Assembly (NCBI GenBank): GCA_036852015.1
Contig: JAANDG010000591.1
Location: forward strand, 25,270-89,269
Direction: 5' to 3'
DNA from: Pelodera strongyloides
Taxonomy: Eukaryota; Nematoda; Chromadorea; Rhabditida; Rhabditidae
Length of the DNA: 64,000 nt
Both the position numbers and the translations under genes were made by a program. Positions 60,168 to 64,000 of the stretch are shown piece after piece (within the stretch, counting starts at the first letter, position 1; each line of letters starts with the position of its first letter). The notes under the pieces were generated by a model. It saw only the letters and a list, made by a program, of their open reading frames with translations. It was not told the origin of the DNA and searched no databases.

Positions 60168-63100
60168 ATGGTGGGAGATCGCGACGTGAAATTACAAAAT
60201 GAAGCTTTGGAGAAGATTTTGGACTGTAATCGAGAACTACTACAACAGGTCAGAAATTCGGAGCTAACGATTTATTTGTGCTTGCTCGTTTGTCTGTGTG
60301 CCGCGGGAATGCCGGTTGTGAGTGGGCGGCGTGCCACTGTAGTTGGCGCAACTGCCACCTATCCCTATGCGCCAACTGGAAGTGTACACTTTTTTTGGAT
60401 AATTTTCTCCAAGAAATGTTTCAGCTAAAATTCATGAAGTTGGTAATCGTGGAGCAGGCGGCATCGATTTCTGCTTTGAAACGTGAGGTCGTTGACATCA
60501 AATCCTTCATCCAGAACCTTCGTTATGAAGATGATCCGAACCCAACTTATAATGTAAGAGACTGTAAAATGTAAATCCATTTCATATATTATTATGGGAT
60601 CGTTCTGTCCTGTTATCTCTTGCGTAATGAGCATGAAGTAGTTTATAGGTTATCTTTAGTCTATGATGCATGCGCAGCAAAAAATGTTTGTGTTTTACGG
60701 AAATTGGGTAATATCGGATAATAGGGTAACAGGGTACTAGTGGCAGTATCAGACTTACACGCAGTAAACTTCAGCCCCAAGCTTTGACTTACGTTGACTG
60801 TAAATAGTCATACTTGTGAAAAGCAAACCCTGACCGCTCACTTCATCTGGTCTTTACCAGCTCATACAATAACTGACGTCTGCAAAGTTACGCTTGGCGT
60901 ATGTTATCCTAGAATTATACATATATACAATAACTGACTCTGCAAAGTTACGCCTGGGGTATGTTATCCTACTTTAAAATTAGATACTTTAGGAGAGTAA
61001 GGACCGTCTCCACCTAGCTACAATTCACGAAAGTGGACATTCGGATTCTCCTTCAGAACTGGACAGGGCAATGGACGAAGAAAATGAAACTACAGATGTG
61101 GTCAGCTAATCTATATTCGTTGTTTCTTACTGTATTTAATATTCTATTCCTATTAGTTAATAATATCATGGTAATGCCCTGTCCATGTTTGTGATTCGCA
61201 CTTGCGAAAATGACAAATGCCTGTCCATGTTCAGGCCATTTTACATGAATGTCAAATGCCTACCGTAACCCATGCGAATGACGCGTTTGACATAGTCCCG
61301 CAACGAAAGTGTATCAGATCCGTACTATTTGAAATAGATCCGTACTATTTGAAATAGATCTGTACTATTTTGAAATAGATCCATACTAGATGCAAAATCG
61401 CTGCGGGACCTTGTCATTGACATTAACTCGAACATGGACAGGCATTTGTCATTTTCGCAAGTGCGAATCGCATACATGGACAGGCCATAACTAACGAAAA
61501 CAATCTTCAAAATGAAGAAAATAGTAAACGTATAGGTAGATGAAGGTTAAAAATGGATCATTTATTAAAGTGATACTCCGTTTCGACCCGAATCGTATAC
61601 GAGAATTTTGCCTGGGTGTCGGGTCTCATCCTCTAATATATTTTCTAATTTCTGTGAATGTTTCAGTTCAATGGTCACCCACCGTCTCCAATTTCTCTAT
61701 GTTCGGGGCAATCGAGCTCCTACGAATCGCAGGTTGGCAAGACATGTTAAATTTAAGTTGAATAATTACTAATTAAGAAAGGTTTCTCTCTTCATGGGGA
61801 CGTCCGTCGTTAATACAGTACAGTAGGCACGTGCCGAGCCCTTGGACTCCCGAGGTTTTAGAATACAAGGCAAGTCACAATTCTTCAACAAATCACCAAC
61901 GTTTTGGCAAAGCCATTATCAAGGTGCAACCTCAAACTTGGGCACTTAAAGTTGTTAATTATTGATGTCTATCGGGAAGAAACCAACTTATAGAAACTAA
62001 TCAGCACAAAATGCGTACCGACTAATATTAGATGCTAATTATTCAAGATGTCGATCGACGCCCCTCCCTTCCCTGTCAGTGTCACTTCATCTATGCTTGA
62101 CACTTCGGAACAAACTACACAAAAGTCACCAAAGGATAGCACCGGCTCGTATAGTGTAGGTTTTCACTGAAGGCTTGAGGGGGGACTTCCTAGGCAAATA
62201 CATTTAATGTTGTACTATTGTGCGTGTCCCCGGAGCACGTCGCTCTTTTGTCTGTCCCGTATAAGTCTGGCTATACAGTCGGCTACCCTCGGGACACGAT
62301 TTGCACCCTTATAAGGAAATATGGGTGCAATTGCCTTTCCATACTGTATACTCTGTAAGGAAAACGTACTGAAAAGCTTCGTAGTGGTAAAGCCAGTTCA
62401 AACACAATGTGTATATTTTATAATAAACATCCTTTACAAAATTATGAACAAATAATAAATATAGGTTCAAAACGGTGGGCTTGACCCTTTAATCCAGCAG
62501 TAACAATAGGCCAAAAATACACATTTGTCGACCCTCTGCACAATTTTTTACCAGTACGAATCGCACCTATTCTAAAACACAGGTTTTGGGAACTTCTAAA
62601 CTAAGTTCCCTAAATTATCGATCAATTTTAGGAAATGACGTCATGTACCCGAAATACCCTTCGTTATGTGGTTCAGAAGGGGGTGCTTCCCAATATCTCG
62701 GCCGCAAGAAGAAGATCTGGAGATTTGACGCTGGACCAGGTACTAAAGTGATATAACGGCCGATTTTTGAAGCACAGGCAATAATTATTCACGTATTATT
62801 TCATAGACAACGCAGGCCCAATATGTTGTTGCTATAGGCTAAAAATCGCGCATTCACTATATGGAAATACAGCGTCCGACATGCTTTTCAAAAACGGCTG
62901 CTATACGCTATACCGCTTTAAAGGGTAAGGCGCACGTAAAATAAGTTGTGCCTAATTTTTTGTTTCTGTTCAAACAACCTGACTGCAAGCCGCTGTGTTC
63001 CGTGTTGTGTTGACTTTTCTTTGCTATATTCTCCAATAATTAGCGGGTCTTTTATTCATTTCAATTGAATATTAGACCTTATGAGCTCAAGAATTATTAT

Positions 63101-63286
63101 TATTGATAGTCAATAAATTTGTTCCTGTTCTTCAAAACAATCAAGTTCAACAAAAAATCAATAAATCTCAAACCAATCAATAAATCGATACCCCTTCAGG
63201 CCAGCAACACCTTTCTCCCCAAACTGGCCACATCTTCTGACTTTTCCTGTGTGATCGACTCCGAAGCTTCACAAAGCCAAATTTAA
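60168..63286 (+). CDS. unidentified protein, N-terminal coiled coil and Ser-rich tail, 7 exons
   Basis: Exons 60168-60248, 60425-60553, 60993-61100, 61667-61732, 62048-62155, 62632-62739 and 63200-63286 join to 228 residues. Residues 1-60 look like an amphipathic coiled coil (LQNEALEKILDCNRELLQQ, VEQAASISALKREVVDIKSF). An acidic/Ser stretch (SGHSDSPSELDRAMDEENE), Pro/Ser-rich segments (HPPSPISLCSGQSSSYESQ, SIDAPPFPVSVTSS) and a C-terminal SEASQSQI follow. No signal peptide, membrane segment or catalytic motif. Every exon length is a multiple of three and every intron is phase 0, so any internal exon could be skipped without a frameshift. The regular gene structure argues it is real. Family not recognised. 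No acceptor adjoins this ATG, so an upstream exon may be missing. Confidence 0.7.
60867..60972. repeat. tandem duplication of about 62 bp
   Basis: Two copies of caataactgac(g)tctgcaaagttacgc followed by ggtatgttatccta, separated by tagaattatacatata. They lie just upstream of exon 60993-61100. Confidence 0.8.
61178..61487. mobile_element. foldback element, GATTCGCAC(C/T)TGCGAAAATGACAAA, copy 2
   Basis: cctgtccatgtttgtgattc on the left and gaatcgcatacatggacagg on the right. Inside, three tandem copies of about 20 bp (gatccgtactatttgaaata) at 61318-61385 are amplified relative to copy 1. It lies in an intron of the unidentified gene. Confidence 0.8.
62743..62920. mobile_element. foldback MITE with TTAA on the right
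   Basis: taaagtgatataacggccgat on the left, acggctgctatacgctataccgct-TTAA on the right. It lies 4 bp after exon 62632-62739, so it sits right at the 5' splice site side of the intron. Confidence 0.6.
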
Positions 63287-64000
63287 AACCTCGGAAATCC
63301 AAAATTCAAATAATAATGTGCAATTTACAAAGAGCAAATCATTTTCCAGGGTCGCATTAAATGTTTCTAGCTGTACAGAAAAAAAAGAGAAAATTTTGGT
63401 CCCTGACTTTTGTGTAGAGTTTATCAACGTAGTGCATCCGCAGCTACCGATTCCATATTTCGGCCAAGTTTATTGGCAAACCCAAGTGAATCGTGTATTG
63501 TATTATGTTTATGTATTATGCAGGTGTGCGTCTTTTGGGGAATAAATATTTAAGATTGTATGTTTTTATATTTCGACATATAGAGAGTTTATCAGTAGAT
63601 ATTGGTGACAGCACGTATGATGCAACTTCACCCGAATGACACCAGCGTTTGGTGTAAAATGGTACTAGATCTAACTCTTCGCCGGCGCATTTCACAGGAC
63701 CAGCTAGCTAGAACCCTGCTAGCAAGTGAAACTATATTATGCCCTAGGGCCCTAGCCTGAAGACTTCGAGCAATTCGTCATCTGGAACTAGTCGTCCACT
63801 CTGCTCAAGACCTCTTAGGAACAAGTCAGAAGCTTTGAATACTGCATTGAACAACCATTGATATGTAGATATGTTGAAATGTATCATTACAGAAATACAG
63901 TACTGTATATCTATAAGCTTTGAAAAATGTTTTATTGTATTGTACACTTGTATATTTATGAATACTGCGCAGTCTAAGCGCCTAACTGTAGCGCGTTCCA
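63287..64000. other. intergenic, right end of window
   Basis: It holds the 3' end of the unidentified gene and the third copy (63768-63865) of the repeat seen at 1614-1690. No other feature supported. Confidence 0.5.

Overview
The window reads as nuclear DNA of a small-intron invertebrate animal. Evidence: genes split into 3 to 20+ exons with GT..AG introns; a forkhead transcription factor; AT-rich sequence crowded with short foldback transposons and tRNA-related repeats; and a 3' splice-site-like AG within 0 to 16 nt of the start codon in eight genes, as expected of spliced-leader trans-splicing. Short interstitial (GCCTAA)n runs, the complement of the nematode telomere unit TTAGGC, plus the ARL1 protein sequence make a nematode the best guess. 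That assignment is tentative.

Layout, left to right: TMEM59-like membrane protein (1486-6037, -); repeat-rich gap; BCS1 mitochondrial AAA ATPase (8977-13910, -); KRI1 ribosome-biogenesis factor (14750-24099, +) followed on the same strand by ARL1 GTPase (24803-27480, +); DNAJC9-type J protein (29057-32041, -); a small unidentified gene (33822-35957, -, 5' end not found); a forkhead (FOX) gene (37409-41326, +, first coding exon not found); a type II membrane coiled-coil protein (41587-44044, -) convergent with FOX; a 5.5 kb repeat-filled gap; CNOT2/NOT2 (49588-57136, +); ribosomal protein L30 (58812-59541, -); and an unidentified 228-residue coiled-coil/Ser-rich protein (60168-63286, +). Exon joins were built by hand from frame continuity, GT/AG sites and family resemblance, so internal boundaries are good but untested.

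The recognised genes are housekeeping functions (secretory pathway, complex III assembly, ribosome biogenesis, Golgi GTPase, histone-linked J protein, mRNA deadenylation, translation) plus one developmental regulator. They share no pathway, and nothing indicates a gene cluster working together. KRI1 and ARL1 (704 bp apart, same strand) is the only pair whose spacing could suggest a polycistron.

The most unusual content lies between and inside the genes. There is a large set of TTAA-flanked foldback elements (piggyBac-type target site) with a shared AGCGAAATACC terminus; in two places neighbouring elements share the TTAA at their junction. There is a roughly 400-460 bp repeat with a central tRNA-like Pol III promoter and two strong 5' hairpins, in three similar copies. 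Several other foldback families occur in two or three copies.
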